A DNA stretch of 64,000 nucleotides from Bdellovibrio bacteriovorus (GTDB taxonomy: Bacteria; Bdellovibrionota; Bdellovibrionia; Bdellovibrionales; Bdellovibrionaceae), in NCBI RefSeq assembly GCF_001592755.1, contig NZ_LUKF01000012.1:1-64000 (forward strand), given 5' to 3'. The notes beneath the pieces were generated by a model, which was not told the origin of the DNA, ran no database searches, and saw nothing but the letters and a program-made list of their open reading frames with translations. A program made the position numbers and the translations under genes. Positions 16,501-25,088 of the stretch are shown in pieces; within the stretch, counting starts at the first letter, position 1; every line of letters begins with the position of its first letter.

Positions 16501-17053
16501 GAGTTTGACCCTGTTCACTCACGGAAAATTCAAAAAAGTTTTCAATAAAGTTTTTTGCTCGGTCTATGGGATCAGTAAAGAGCGTCTTTGGGTAAGGGGT
16601 GTATCCTGCTCCAATAAAGAGAAGAATAAGTTCGACCTTTTCATGAATTTGCAGGGGAGTCATTTGGCGATAACGATTTTTTAGATCTTGAGCGTGCTCG
16701 ATAGCGAAAATAAGAGGCGCGATCGTTTCAGCTTCTTCCGCTTGTGCCTCTAGTCCTTCTTTTTCTGCCTTGTCGTTCTCATACCCGTGTACCAAGATCA
16801 GATTGGCTTTGCGATTCATTTTCGCGGAATCCATCAGAAACGATTTTTGAAATTCCAAGAACTGCAAAAGGTTTGTTAGTTTGGCAGAACTGATTTTTCC
16901 GTTTTCGTAAAAGTATTTGCGACGGTATTTGTTTAAGACCGGATCATGCCCCTGCTCAATAATACCTTCGGAAGGGGAGTAGGGGCTCGCTGCAAATGCA
17001 GGAGAGAGAGTCAATGCAGCCAGAGCAACCAGAACCAATTTTACGAGCGTCAT
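13577..17053 (-). CDS. Very large exported protein of unknown family
   Basis: The product is 1158 residues with a signal peptide ending SPAFAASPYSP. I recognise no domain. There is no further membrane helix, so it is periplasmic, outer-membrane-associated or secreted. The first 250 residues are helix-rich. The middle and later parts alternate hydrophobic and polar residues and contain many Tyr and Phe (for example RSHGQVRLFWFSVF and VGLYYTYTFEYMHSVST), which fits large beta-sheet regions. It has few cysteines. A ribosome site (AAGGTAATTGAT) precedes the start. The M24-like gene follows after 15 bases. A role in envelope or prey interaction is speculation. Confidence 0.8.
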   Translation of the reverse strand: MTLVKLVLVALAALTLSPAFAASPYSPSEGIIEQGHDPVLNKYRRKYFYENGKISSAKLTNLLQFLEFQKSFLMDSAKMNRKANLILVHGYENDKAEKEGLEAQAEEAETIAPLIFAIEHAQDLKNRYRQMTPLQIHEKVELILLFIGAGYTPYPKTLFTDPIDRAKNFIENFFEFSVSEQGQTQASNLLLNGQFASQAALAKFKAAGGDVSSLNPPSSPIWTDNDIEAYDPYAEVYWNKKFFPPRENEFPLFHYERMGNGTIKFKTHWFDESELNKKGKPKKKDVTLRVGFEAYNASVVNHLARIIGYPANPTTFRRHIKLDLGEVSFEEFVTQWKLVHGTEMGSAITHVERIPGENAVILKNVTLEAYPDKEEYRRMGPFRMGDNGLRNRREYRAMVLYNALISLQDQFEYQARVDAVKDEARGWLPIFFLSDTSSALGLPAMLGNVGAVNEFTWEFTKRSHGQVRLFWFSVFNSRAWKDTTYSDVKWLARRMARIKTAQIDAIMATSGFPEPAAKLYAEKFKSRLNKMMIDFNLDQEGYSLHPVLSKETLAATYPEYISENGFLKEGAQEYPENTLPILGNRFTPLQAGIVYTINYLQNRFLQLFNPATYENAGNFTIDLGHATIQGDIGYDASRSVTVNPELGPGQKRYLLKDKLSISVPIGLVSDRITTPVGLYYTYTFEYMHSVSTMKEVGTSRFFALLNPFSILDIRRSLGIGEQLQVTHSIGASVGKTKLKVIEDIQIEAALLGLSYASVKTLYFAKPHPTLFEISTDYVDVASFQTGLDVRTYVRLAANFRAEKVQRTYKIYRVDTLNEDPLRQTQLQESFDSALIDNDFSSLARMVKPHEWTESSRNKNSHFAFFVWNRGRNSGVSELTVNGQKLYVAHKTDTYDRSLSRIWNDKVKGGVAEPVVNFVGEFWGEGKYVNLAFEGVVDANKKIFSEMEVMITLSMFDNYCTRKEFENDFKKFFNSRSGSNKYIRFSMPDELGAYPEIEGTMRWQISKDALYDILKAASDINNLEYLLPGGGRFHDRYENTVSDARSQVKDRAYKLSYGIKRGITPYGKPYSLSDQAKDLIFVLDHLVGRKAEHIGQLRRLTKDDKIWVTTNISNMLELSHPTFRHQKQSEFWAPEIGKYQGHSYLDRFRRTVLLQPVFQ

Positions 17054-17157
17054 ATCAATTACCTTGTGGAAAAGTGAAAGACGACGTCTTAGTGTTAGTT
17101 TATGTAGAATGCCAGTTGCGAAAAGATCAGGTTTGTTACTAGAACGAAATAGTGATC

Positions 17158-17712
17158 CTAAAGATACTCGGGCTTAAATAGTTTGCGTCGGGTGACGTTG
17201 CGTCCAGAAAGGGTGAAAACTCCATCACCGGTATAGTGAAAAGTTTTTGGGTACTTGGCTGATTTCGCCACGTGGGCCTTAACTACTTCAAATATAAAGA
17301 AATTGTACTTCTGAACAAGCTTGGCGTCGTACAGACGACACTCAAGGTTTGCGAAACACTCCTCGATCAGGGGTGCTTTGACGATGGAGGCTTTCTTTGC
17401 CGTTAGGTTGAATTCTTCGAACTTATCGACGTTTTCTCCGGAACAGTTTCCAATTTTAACGGCCTTATCCAAAAGAGCGACCTCGGGAATGTTGATCACA
17501 CACTCTTTGCTTTTCCTAATTAGTTCAAAGCTGTGATTGGCGTTTGTGATCATGCACCCGATAAGAGAAGGCGAAAACTCAAGCACCGTGTGCCAACCCA
17601 TCGTCATAATGTCCGTTTCGCCTTTATAAAACGACGACACCAACACAATGGGACCGGGCTCTAAAAAACGACGAATTTTAGAAACTGGAAAATCTTTTTT
17701 TGCGTACTTCAT
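17158..17712 (-). CDS. Flavin reductase-like FMN-binding protein
   Basis: The 184-residue product has the FMN-binding split-barrel fold of the flavin reductase-like family. Typical segments are PIVLVSSFYKGETDIMTMGW near the N-terminus (the PVxLVTT...N.m...W pattern), PSLIGCMITNANHSFELIRK and ECVINIP, then a later strand KYNFFIFEVVKAHV. Relatives reduce flavin with NAD(P)H or bind FMN for other redox work. It starts nine bases after the VOC-family gene, so the two are co-transcribed, and AAGGATC provides the ribosome site. Confidence 0.88.
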   Translation of the reverse strand: MKYAKKDFPVSKIRRFLEPGPIVLVSSFYKGETDIMTMGWHTVLEFSPSLIGCMITNANHSFELIRKSKECVINIPEVALLDKAVKIGNCSGENVDKFEEFNLTAKKASIVKAPLIEECFANLECRLYDAKLVQKYNFFIFEVVKAHVAKSAKYPKTFHYTGDGVFTLSGRNVTRRKLFKPEYL

Positions 17713-17721
17713 ATCTGATCC

Positions 17722-18138
17722 TTAAGATGTCGTTGCGATTTCATCGTATCCTCTTCCGGTAAATTCAATCAGGCAAAAACCATGGCCGAAAGGGTCTGAA
17801 AAGGTCGCGAGTTTACCATAGGGTTCATGGCGAATGTCGATTTCTAAAATGGCGCCGGCAGCAAGAACCTGTTCTTTGCTTTTAACAATAGATGAAACGA
17901 CGAAATCTAAATGAATAGGGCTCCAGTGGCGGGAGTATGTTCTTCCTTGGCGAGCCTTGGGGAAGGGAAGAGTCGCGGTTTCGTTTTCTAAAAGATAAAT
18001 AGGGGAAGAGCCGCCAACAAGCTCAACAAACTTAGAATCAGAGCGACGCCCGACTTTAAGACCTAAAGCCTGCGTGTAAAAGTTGATAGCTTTTTCTGTG
18101 TTATCGACGTCGATATTTATTAAGACACCTTGAAGCAC
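17722..18138 (-). CDS. VOC-family (glyoxalase/dioxygenase fold) protein
   Basis: The product is 138 residues. It shows the paired beta-alpha-beta-beta-beta units of the vicinal oxygen chelate fold: VLINIDVDNTEKAINFYTQALG with a following strand, and in the second half PIHLDFVVSSIVKSKEQVLAAG and TFSDPFGHGFCLIEF. Metal ligands are plausible (His in IHLDF, Glu in LIEF), but the substrate is unknown. The start is a GTG preceded by AGGAG. It forms a two-gene operon with the flavin reductase-like gene downstream. Confidence 0.87.
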   Translation of the reverse strand: MLQGVLINIDVDNTEKAINFYTQALGLKVGRRSDSKFVELVGGSSPIYLLENETATLPFPKARQGRTYSRHWSPIHLDFVVSSIVKSKEQVLAAGAILEIDIRHEPYGKLATFSDPFGHGFCLIEFTGRGYDEIATTS

Positions 18139-18193
18139 TCTTCACTCCTGACGATTATTCTAGGGAGTGAAGAGGACGGCCCCAAGTTACTAC

Positions 18194-20203
18194 TTAGAAA
18201 AGATAAACCAAAGTGCCCATCGTGCGTGTTTCTTTGCCTTTTGCCGTAGCTTGCCCATTGGCTGAGCCAGCACGAACAATGGCTTCGCGTGATAATTGAA
18301 AGCTCAGGTTCTTTGTAAGACGGAATCTCACATAGATACGGTGAGACATATAGCTGTCTTGAAAGTCGGCGGGGTCTTGAACATCGCTTTGGTTTCGGTG
18401 ACGTGACTGAATATCTGACGCTCGTGAAGATTGCAGTTCATAGCCAACCTTGAAACGACCTTGTTCCGCAGACAGAGCGGCGAGCGTCGTTGTGCCCAGG
18501 CCCCAGTAATATCCGCGTTTCTGGACAACGCTAGGTTGACCGGCCAAAGATCCTCCGTTGCGAGCTTCGAAGTCATTTAAGGCCCAAGACTTGACCATCG
18601 CGAAGTCACCGTAGAAACCAAACTCGGCTTGGATGTTCATGCCCTTGTAATAGATATTGGCTCGAGCCGTAGCACCTAAAATATTAATCGTACCGTAAAA
18701 GTCTTCATGCCCGGATTGTTTGTCACCGCCGCGATCATGGAAAGTTGTTCCAGAGCCGACTCCCAAGATAAGATCGTAACCGCGGAGCTGTCCGTGAGCG
18801 TCCTGTTCAACATTCTTTTTGTAGTACGCCGCCATTGTGACTTGCGCAATCAGCTTGAGATCACCCATTCCATCGCCACCATTATTTTCAAGAAGGGCTT
18901 TGACCATGGCTGTATCATAAACCATCTTAGCTTCGTGGCCGGGTTTGGCGTAGTTTTCGATATTCACAACATCCGCACTCATCCCCAGAACGTAAGTATT
19001 TTCGGCTGTGGGTTTAAAGGGCTTCTGATTTTTTTCAAGACCGACATAAACGGAAATATCAGACCAGCGTGGCTTTTTGCAATCTGGTTGAGAAGCATAC
19101 TTGTCACCAGTTTGAATTTTATCAATAGCGTGGTTTAAACCCAACCCCGGATTGATGCTGTAAGCGAGGACTTTCCCTGCCGTGGTGCCTTTTGCTAAAA
19201 GCGCGCAGGAAATCTGATAGGAAGCTTCGCCAATCACGTAACCTCCGATAGGAGTCATGATTTGATCGTTCAAAGAAAACACTTCATGATACTCTAAAAA
19301 TTCCCACGCGGCGGAAGACGCGAAGCTCACCAAAAAAGACTCTAAGGAATTAAAACCATTGGCGCGAGCCGTTTGATAATACAAGACCCCAGCGAAGATA
19401 TGTCCGACGTTGGCGAATTTATCATTGTCATCAAAGAGAATGGCTTCACCGGTCAACTTTTTACGAATACCTTCCCCAAGAGCGTAATCAAAATCCTGAC
19501 GATTATAAGCCAAATTTTTATAGTAGATCCCTAAAGCGGCCGAAAGCATGACGCCGATTTCTATTCCCGTTCTTAGGTAGTTCTTTTTGCGAGGACTTTC
19601 TTTTTCAAAGCGAGCATAAGCTTGATCAATAGTTAAGGGCTCGTTTGTATATTTGTCCAGGAAAAGCCCTTTTTTCTGATCATAGATAATTTCATTAGAT
19701 TCCGCGGCACCGTTGACTAACAATCCTGCGCGAAAAGTTTTTTCATTGGCGGCATAGATAAAGAAGTTAGAAGCGGCTTTGGCAATAGCTTCGTTTTGCG
19801 TATTGTCCGTCGGGGAAGCCTTAAACTTCCATTGCAGATTTTCGAAATCCGTTTCGAAATTACGGCTCCAGTTAGAAACGTCCATCTTGACTTCGCCTTC
19901 TCGGGTGCGAGTCAGACGTAAATGATAGTTATGGTGACGACGAAGCTCGATAAGTTCTTTATCTGCAAAATTACTAACATCGAAACTGCGACAAGTCACG
20001 TTGACAGCCACATCACTGATTTGGTTAGCCAGTGTATGGATCAAGGCGCATGTTTCTTTTCTCCAAGAAAGTTTATGGTTTTCTTTCAGGTCGCCGACAG
20101 AGACCAGGATTTTTTTTGGCACTTGGTAAGCTTGAGCTTCCAGACCTACGAAACATAAACTGAAAAACGCCAATAGCATCCAGTTCCATTTTCTGATTCC
20201 CAT
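18194..20203 (-). CDS. DUF3943-containing exported protein
   Basis: The product is 669 residues. Start at 20203 by GGGAGGAAGCT; an upstream start at 20221 lacks a site. The signal peptide ends LEAQAYQ. The middle (about residues 260-340) carries the DUF3943 signature: GHIFAGVLYYQTARANGF, SSAAWEFLEY and IMTPIGGYVIGEASYQ. The last 300 residues are strand-rich, with repeated aromatic ends, and the protein finishes TLVYLF, as outer-membrane barrels often do. The first 170 residues are a separate domain that includes a YHLRLTR strand. An outer-membrane location is inferred from composition; the function is unknown. Confidence 0.82.
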   Translation of the reverse strand: MGIRKWNWMLLAFFSLCFVGLEAQAYQVPKKILVSVGDLKENHKLSWRKETCALIHTLANQISDVAVNVTCRSFDVSNFADKELIELRRHHNYHLRLTRTREGEVKMDVSNWSRNFETDFENLQWKFKASPTDNTQNEAIAKAASNFFIYAANEKTFRAGLLVNGAAESNEIIYDQKKGLFLDKYTNEPLTIDQAYARFEKESPRKKNYLRTGIEIGVMLSAALGIYYKNLAYNRQDFDYALGEGIRKKLTGEAILFDDNDKFANVGHIFAGVLYYQTARANGFNSLESFLVSFASSAAWEFLEYHEVFSLNDQIMTPIGGYVIGEASYQISCALLAKGTTAGKVLAYSINPGLGLNHAIDKIQTGDKYASQPDCKKPRWSDISVYVGLEKNQKPFKPTAENTYVLGMSADVVNIENYAKPGHEAKMVYDTAMVKALLENNGGDGMGDLKLIAQVTMAAYYKKNVEQDAHGQLRGYDLILGVGSGTTFHDRGGDKQSGHEDFYGTINILGATARANIYYKGMNIQAEFGFYGDFAMVKSWALNDFEARNGGSLAGQPSVVQKRGYYWGLGTTTLAALSAEQGRFKVGYELQSSRASDIQSRHRNQSDVQDPADFQDSYMSHRIYVRFRLTKNLSFQLSREAIVRAGSANGQATAKGKETRTMGTLVYLF

Positions 20204-20412
20204 AGCTTCCTCCCGGCACATTCCAACGTGAATTTTTATTGCAACAGGTTTGCCACAGAAGATGTTTGTCTTTTAAAAATTAGGGGGCTTTCAAGGGATC
20301 GCTGAGCGAAAGAGCCGCAAATTGATTTACAGCGATCGGGATCTTCATTTTTTAGTCTCAAGATGAGACAGTGCTGCGAAGAGGCCCCGTTATCGAACAG
20401 GGCCCGCGCGAT

Positions 20413-20748
20413 TTATTCACAAATCAATGATTCAGACTGACGAACACTCAAAACCGGATTTCGAGCTTTGGCAGTGATTGCTGTTTCTACAAAGTTGATA
20501 TCAAAGCTTTGACCAACATAGCGAGTGTACGAGTCAACCAAGATACCCTGGTCTGTCGCTTTGATCTCGCCATTAACGAATATTACCAGATCGATAATGT
20601 CGGTGTTTTCCTGAGGAACTCCGTAGATCAGGAGGGCAGAGTCCGCGGTAGGAAGAGATCTGCAAGTGAACAACGTAGCGCTGTCGGCGACAGCGGCTTG
20701 TCCTAGAAGAAGCATTAAGACTGAGGAGATCATTGTTTTTAGTTTCAT
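20413..20748 (-). CDS. Small secreted protein, related to its neighbour
   Basis: The product is 111 residues with a signal peptide (MKLKTMISSVLMLLLGQAAVA). The mature part has two cysteines (LFTCRS and the final LICE), likely a disulphide. It aligns with the small secreted protein encoded at 20841-21149: LF(T/K)C at the start, a DIIDLVIFVNGE against EIEILIFWQDQ segment, and FDINF against LDLSF. The pair looks like a tandem duplication. The family is unknown to me. It lies last in a run of three genes behind the TIGR02147-like regulator. Confidence 0.75.
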   Translation of the reverse strand: MKLKTMISSVLMLLLGQAAVADSATLFTCRSLPTADSALLIYGVPQENTDIIDLVIFVNGEIKATDQGILVDSYTRYVGQSFDINFVETAITAKARNPVLSVRQSESLICE

Positions 20749-20840
20749 GTTTTATCCTTTCATGAAGGGTTGTTGTTTTGTCTTGAGCCCTTCATACGCT
20801 CGCTTCTTCGCGGGAGCCAGAAATCTTGACACAAACTGTG

Positions 20841-21149
20841 TCAGCGACTGCCACGTGTACAATTTAGAAATGAAAGATCCAAGACAAGGCCGTCTGCAAA
20901 GAGCGCCTTTCTATCTTCACTCATTTGTCCTGTTCCGTGATGAACGAGTTGATCTTGCCAGAAGATTAAGATTTCAATTTCTTCGGAAGAATCTCGCAAA
21001 CCTAATACGGTCAGGGATTTATTGGTATCCGTGCATTTAAAAAGGAAAGACTGATCACCACCACCTTCTTTGAAGCGATGAAGACGTGCCGAAGCTGATG
21101 AAGATGCAGCAATAAGAAGAGAGGCTATAACGAGGGAGCGTAAGATCAT
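20841..21149 (-). CDS. Small secreted protein behind a TIGR02147-type regulator
   Basis: The product is 102 residues with a signal peptide ending SSASA. The mature part has two cysteines (LFKCTDT and LNCTRG near the end) and resembles the product of 20413-20748. Its start lies only four bases after the stop codon of the regulator gene at 21154, so the two are co-transcribed. I cannot assign a function; the arrangement suggests an exported effector or structural protein expressed with its regulator. Confidence 0.75.
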   Translation of the reverse strand: MILRSLVIASLLIAASSSASARLHRFKEGGGDQSFLFKCTDTNKSLTVLGLRDSSEEIEILIFWQDQLVHHGTGQMSEDRKALFADGLVLDLSFLNCTRGSR

Positions 21150-21153
21150 AAAT

Positions 21154-21933
21154 TCAACCTTTCATTTTAGTAAGTGGAAAAAAACTGATTTGAATCTGGA
21201 ACACTTCTTTGCTGGTTCGGGGCTTGAATTCTCGAGCGAAAGCGCGACGGAACTCGGTGATTCTTTCTATCGCCTGCGGCAGATCTTCGGGATCAAAACA
21301 GAAGGCGGCGGAGGTGTGATTTCTTTTTGAAAGAGGAATTTCTTGAACGGTTTTTTTTGACAGCTCTAAAAGTTGACATTGGTAGGCGCGGGCGGCCTCC
21401 GAGGTTTGACTTGGCGTCAGATGAGTTAATTCCCCGTTTTCAGATGTGTCGATCCATTGCCCGTAAGAGGTTTCTTTAAGAAGTTGCAGTTTAAAAAGTC
21501 TTTCGATCGCAATATTGGCTTCAGTTCGCGTGATTCCCAAACGTTGTGCTATCCAAGCGACATTCGATTGAAAACCCTCCACGCGAGTTAGCTCCAGTAT
21601 CGCGTAGTGATACCAGTCGGCGATGGCAGCAAATGTGTCCAAAGTCAGACATTGAGGCTCATGCGGTAAGGGAAGTTCTGCGCTAGTCAGTCGACGTATT
21701 TGATCTGTAGATAGACCTAGAGCAGTGCCAAGTCGAAGTTTCATTTTCTGAGTGATAGGACGTTTACCATTGATCATCTGTGACAGCGACGAGGGTTCAA
21801 CCTTCAGGGACCGCGCAAAGGATCTTAGGGAATAACTGGGATTGAGACGACATCTTTCAGTCAGTTCTGCCTGCAGAAGTTGACGAAAGTTGGTGGCAAC
21901 TATTTTTTTGCGTCTTACTTTCAAGGTTTCCAT
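21154..21933 (-). CDS. TIGR02147/DUF4423-type transcriptional regulator
   Basis: The 259-residue product is a probable DNA-binding regulator. An N-terminal helix-turn-helix is clear: YSLRSFARSLKVEPSSLSQM followed by INGKRPITQKMKLRLGTALG. The DUF4423 part follows with FAAIADWYHYAILELTRVEG, VAWIAQRLGITRTEANIAIE and RLFKLQLL, all hallmarks of TIGR02147. Such regulators occur as many paralogues in Fibrobacter and, as far as I recall, in Bdellovibrio. Start at 21933 is preferred; a GTG at 21951 is possible. The downstream secreted protein gene begins four bases after it. Confidence 0.85.
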   Translation of the reverse strand: METLKVRRKKIVATNFRQLLQAELTERCRLNPSYSLRSFARSLKVEPSSLSQMINGKRPITQKMKLRLGTALGLSTDQIRRLTSAELPLPHEPQCLTLDTFAAIADWYHYAILELTRVEGFQSNVAWIAQRLGITRTEANIAIERLFKLQLLKETSYGQWIDTSENGELTHLTPSQTSEAARAYQCQLLELSKKTVQEIPLSKRNHTSAAFCFDPEDLPQAIERITEFRRAFAREFKPRTSKEVFQIQISFFPLTKMKG

Positions 21934-22129
21934 AGCGCGAAGCCTTACCACTCAATAATTGAAACCTCCATTATTTTGCAACAGAGTGTGGCATTTTTTG
22001 CCACAATAATTACCGGTAATTCAGTCTTTGTGAGCAGGCGAGAGCTTCTGATTTGAGATGAAGCCCTCTACCTAAATGGGACTTTCGCTAATTGTAATTT
22101 AGCGAAGTTGAGACTTAGAAAAAAATTCC

Positions 22130-22399
22130 TTAGCGGCAAACATGGCCTTCATATTCATTATTTCCAAGGAAGCAGCTGCACGGTTGACCGAACCGGTCAT
22201 AGTAGCCCATGTCACAGTAAGTTCCGCCACGACGAATGCAGCAATAACGTGAAGTGGACTGAACATCCGTTTCGGGTGTCGTAGCTTGTGAAGATACGGC
22301 CGATGGCTGCACTACGATGGGCAGATTCACGTCGTAGCGCTCTTCCGCGCTGGCGATCATGGATACGAACAATAGACTACTTGCGAAAAGCATTTTCAT
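22130..22399 (-). CDS. Small cysteine-rich secreted protein
   Basis: The product is 89 residues. The start at 22399 is fixed by CAAGGAGGAACTCGC; a longer frame to 22456 is unlikely. A signal peptide ends IASAEE. After a flexible Thr/Ser/Pro/Gln stretch, the last 40 residues hold six cysteines (YCCIRRGGTYC, PCSC and HVCR), consistent with a small disulphide-knotted or metal-binding module. It is divergent from the gene at 22613. No family recognised. Confidence 0.75.
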   Translation of the reverse strand: MKMLFASSLLFVSMIASAEERYDVNLPIVVQPSAVSSQATTPETDVQSTSRYCCIRRGGTYCDMGYYDRFGQPCSCFLGNNEYEGHVCR

Positions 22400-22612
22400 G
22401 CGAGTTCCTCCTTGAATATTTCGTATTATTCTTGAAAAACCAGTTACCAACCACAATATGTAAAATGTGAAATAGCTCCGCGAAATTCCGAAGTGTGCAT
22501 TAGCAGAGCCGACTCTTTACGGCACTGAAAAGAGTTTGGTCGGGCGAGCGCAAATAGGTTTGCTTAAAAAGCGGCATAGGACTTGGATTATTTGCTCCCG
22601 TCTGGAGTCACT

Positions 22613-23353
22613 ATGAAAAAAACGATTCTGTCTGTACTGGTAGCTGTAATGTCTATACAAAACATCGCGTTCGCGGCGCAGGAAAGTTCCTGCGATACAC
22701 GCAGGCTTTCGTTGCAAGCCAAACTGTACCGACAGCAAGCGCTGGATCTTCAAGCACTTTCTGAAGACTATAAAGATATGCATCTAAGTGCGACCCGCGA
22801 TAACCAAAGATCCACGACGATATTGGCAATGAGTGCCGGCCTTTTGTTTATTGCTGAATTTACGCTGGTATCTGAGGGAGCTGCAGTGGTGACCTCCACT
22901 CGTGGTGTGATCGGAAAAATTGCGTATCGACGGGCCGTGGTTTCTGAAGCTATTGCCGAAAAAGCTGGAGCCATGGTGACTAGCGAGTTTCTTTCGGCCT
23001 TTCCGGTGATGGCTTCGGCGGTTGTAACCTCACCTCATCTTGCAAGTCTGGGGGCGAGCATGGTGATTTCTTCGCAAGTTCCCGAGCTATCAGAAAACCA
23101 AGAGATCCGAAAACAGCAGATTCGTGAATACACAGAGAATCTTTTACTGTCTTCATTGAATGAACGTCGTGAAAGACAGGCGCAGATCCTCAGTGAGGCC
23201 CCGAATTCAATGCTTGATGGTTTAAGTTTGGGCGCTTTGGATCGTAAGTGGACTTACCGTATGTACGAAAACTCGGTAGCCATGGCTGAACTGACTGAGA
23301 AACTAGCTCGCCTAAAAACGGATGAACTGCTCCAGTGCAGTTCGCTAAGATAA
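22613..23353 (+). CDS. Exported helical protein of unknown family
   Basis: The product is 246 residues, starting at 22613 with a signal peptide (MKKTILSVLVAVMSIQNIAFA). The mature part begins with a cysteine and a charged helix of about 50 residues, then has a long stretch of small hydrophobic residues (about 60-140: ILAMSAGLLFIAEFTLV, AGAMVTSEFLSAFPVMASAV) that could be membrane-associated, and ends in a charged helix. No domain recognised. It converges on the subtilase gene, with a shared terminator between them. Confidence 0.72.
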   Translation: MKKTILSVLVAVMSIQNIAFAAQESSCDTRRLSLQAKLYRQQALDLQALSEDYKDMHLSATRDNQRSTTILAMSAGLLFIAEFTLVSEGAAVVTSTRGVIGKIAYRRAVVSEAIAEKAGAMVTSEFLSAFPVMASAVVTSPHLASLGASMVISSQVPELSENQEIRKQQIREYTENLLLSSLNERRERQAQILSEAPNSMLDGLSLGALDRKWTYRMYENSVAMAELTEKLARLKTDELLQCSSLR

Positions 23354-23354
23354 T

Positions 23355-23384
23355 AAAAGCGTGGGTTATTCCCACGCTGCTTTT
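23355..23384. terminator. Bidirectional terminator between convergent genes
   Basis: AGCGTGGG pairs with CCCACGCT around TTATT, flanked by AAA before and GCTTTTG after. It overlaps the last codons of the minus-strand subtilase gene. Confidence 0.75.
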
Positions 23385-24985
23385 GTGATATCAAATCCAT
23401 AATCTGTTACGTTGCCGTCTGAAGTGAATATGATCTTCACATAGTCGCCATCTATGGGAAGAGAGTATTCGGCATCATTTCTTCCAAATATCTCGGTGAC
23501 TTTCGTCCCTGCGCGATTAAAGAGTTCTACTTTGTCCAAATCCACTTCAGTTTTAAACTTTGAAAAATAGAGCGCGATCCGTTTTGCTCCAGGGATCGTG
23601 ACCTCAAACTCCTGATGCGTGTTGTTCAAATAGGGATGGGCACTGGATATGTGCAGCGGTTGATTATTCCATGCTCTTGGGTCATCGGGATCTGGATTCA
23701 TGATGGAGTTCTGCAAAGCCGCCGGAGCGTAAACCAAACCTCTGCGAATACGTGAACCACCTAAAAGATTTTTCGTAGTACTCATGATTCGATTGCGAAT
23801 GGTGGTGTTTTTAAGTTCCGGATTTTTACTCCACAATAGGACGGCAATTCCAGACACATGCGGAACGGCCATCGATGTCCCTGACAAGATGGTGTAACCG
23901 CCGTAGAGGTCTGTTGAAAGAATATTTTCTCCGGGAGCGGCGACATCGACGGAATAGCGTCCATAATTTGAAAAATCCGACAGTCTTCCTCGATTGTTCA
24001 TAGAACCCACCGCGATGATGTTTGGAACGGCATAGCTCGCCGGATATTCTGGAGTTTCATCATTGTTCGTTGAGTCGTTACCGGCTGAAGCCACGAACAC
24101 TCCGCCCTCATCGTGGGTCATTTTAATAGCTTGCTTTAAGTTTTCCGAATAACCGCCGCCACCCCAAGAGTTCGAATAAATTTTTGCTCCCATTTTTCGA
24201 GCATAGTTAATGGCTTTGATCGCGCTATCCAAATAACCATTTCCGTTTTCATTTAAGAATTTAACGGGGAGTATACGAACATGCCAGGCTGTGCCGGCAA
24301 CACCTTGGCCATTGAACGATTGTGCTCCGATCGTTCCTGATACATGGGTGCCGTGGCCATAGTCATCGGCAGGATCGCCGGTGGGTTTTGCGCCATCAAC
24401 AAAGTTGGCGCCGAAAATATCATCAATGACTCCGTTCCCATCGTCATCAACCCCAGTCTTTCCATTTTGCTCTGCCTGATTCGTCCACAGATTGCCTTGT
24501 AAATCGGGATGATAATAGTCAACGCCAGAATCAATAACGGCAACTATGATGTTCTTAGACCCCGTTGTTAGGTCCCATGCCTTCAAAGCTCCGATATCCA
24601 TCCCGCGAATGCCGGGAGTAAGATCTGCGTCAGTTTGTCCGTAGTTATAAAATCCCCATTGCTGTGGGAACATGGGATCGTTGGGGGTTCTATGGGCGCG
24701 ATAAACGTAGTTCGGTTCCGCAATATCGACCAAACTATTTTGCATGAGGATTTTCAAAGCCACGTCGCGATTTTCAAAACTTGCTCTTTTTAGAACCACA
24801 ATGTTTTGTTCGGGAATGGTGTCTTTGATGGACGAACCTAAAGCCTGTGAAAGACTGTGCAAAGAAGATGTTTGAACCGAAATATTTTTTTTGAGTCTGA
24901 CGACAAATTCCCCCGGCGCTGATTCAATATCGCGGGCGAATAAAAACGAAGGCCAGAGTAAGACTAGCCAGAGGATGTATTTCAT
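23366..24985 (-). CDS. Secreted subtilisin-like serine protease (S8)
   Basis: The product is 539 residues, a probable secreted protease. Start at 24985 by AAGGAAGCTC, with a signal peptide ending SFLFARD. Residues about 25-90 resemble the I9 inhibitory propeptide (GEFVVRLKKN, NIVVLKRASF). The catalytic triad is intact: Asp152 in VIDSGVDYYHPDL, His211 in GHGTHVSGTIG and Ser371 in SGTSMAVPHVSGIAVL, with the oxyanion Asn in FVASAGNDS. A C-terminal domain of about 110 residues with strands (REFEVTIPG-like and IALYFSKF) follows. It is likely used for degrading outside proteins. Confidence 0.95.
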   Translation of the reverse strand: MKYILWLVLLWPSFLFARDIESAPGEFVVRLKKNISVQTSSLHSLSQALGSSIKDTIPEQNIVVLKRASFENRDVALKILMQNSLVDIAEPNYVYRAHRTPNDPMFPQQWGFYNYGQTDADLTPGIRGMDIGALKAWDLTTGSKNIIVAVIDSGVDYYHPDLQGNLWTNQAEQNGKTGVDDDGNGVIDDIFGANFVDGAKPTGDPADDYGHGTHVSGTIGAQSFNGQGVAGTAWHVRILPVKFLNENGNGYLDSAIKAINYARKMGAKIYSNSWGGGGYSENLKQAIKMTHDEGGVFVASAGNDSTNNDETPEYPASYAVPNIIAVGSMNNRGRLSDFSNYGRYSVDVAAPGENILSTDLYGGYTILSGTSMAVPHVSGIAVLLWSKNPELKNTTIRNRIMSTTKNLLGGSRIRRGLVYAPAALQNSIMNPDPDDPRAWNNQPLHISSAHPYLNNTHQEFEVTIPGAKRIALYFSKFKTEVDLDKVELFNRAGTKVTEIFGRNDAEYSLPIDGDYVKIIFTSDGNVTDYGFDITKAAWE

Positions 24986-25088
24986 AAGAGCTTCCTTTTT
25001 CAAGAATAGTAGCTCTTATAAAAACAAGGTGGATAAAGAAAAGACCGATCCCGTTAAATCTCAACAAGCTTTCTGCTAAGAAACAGTT

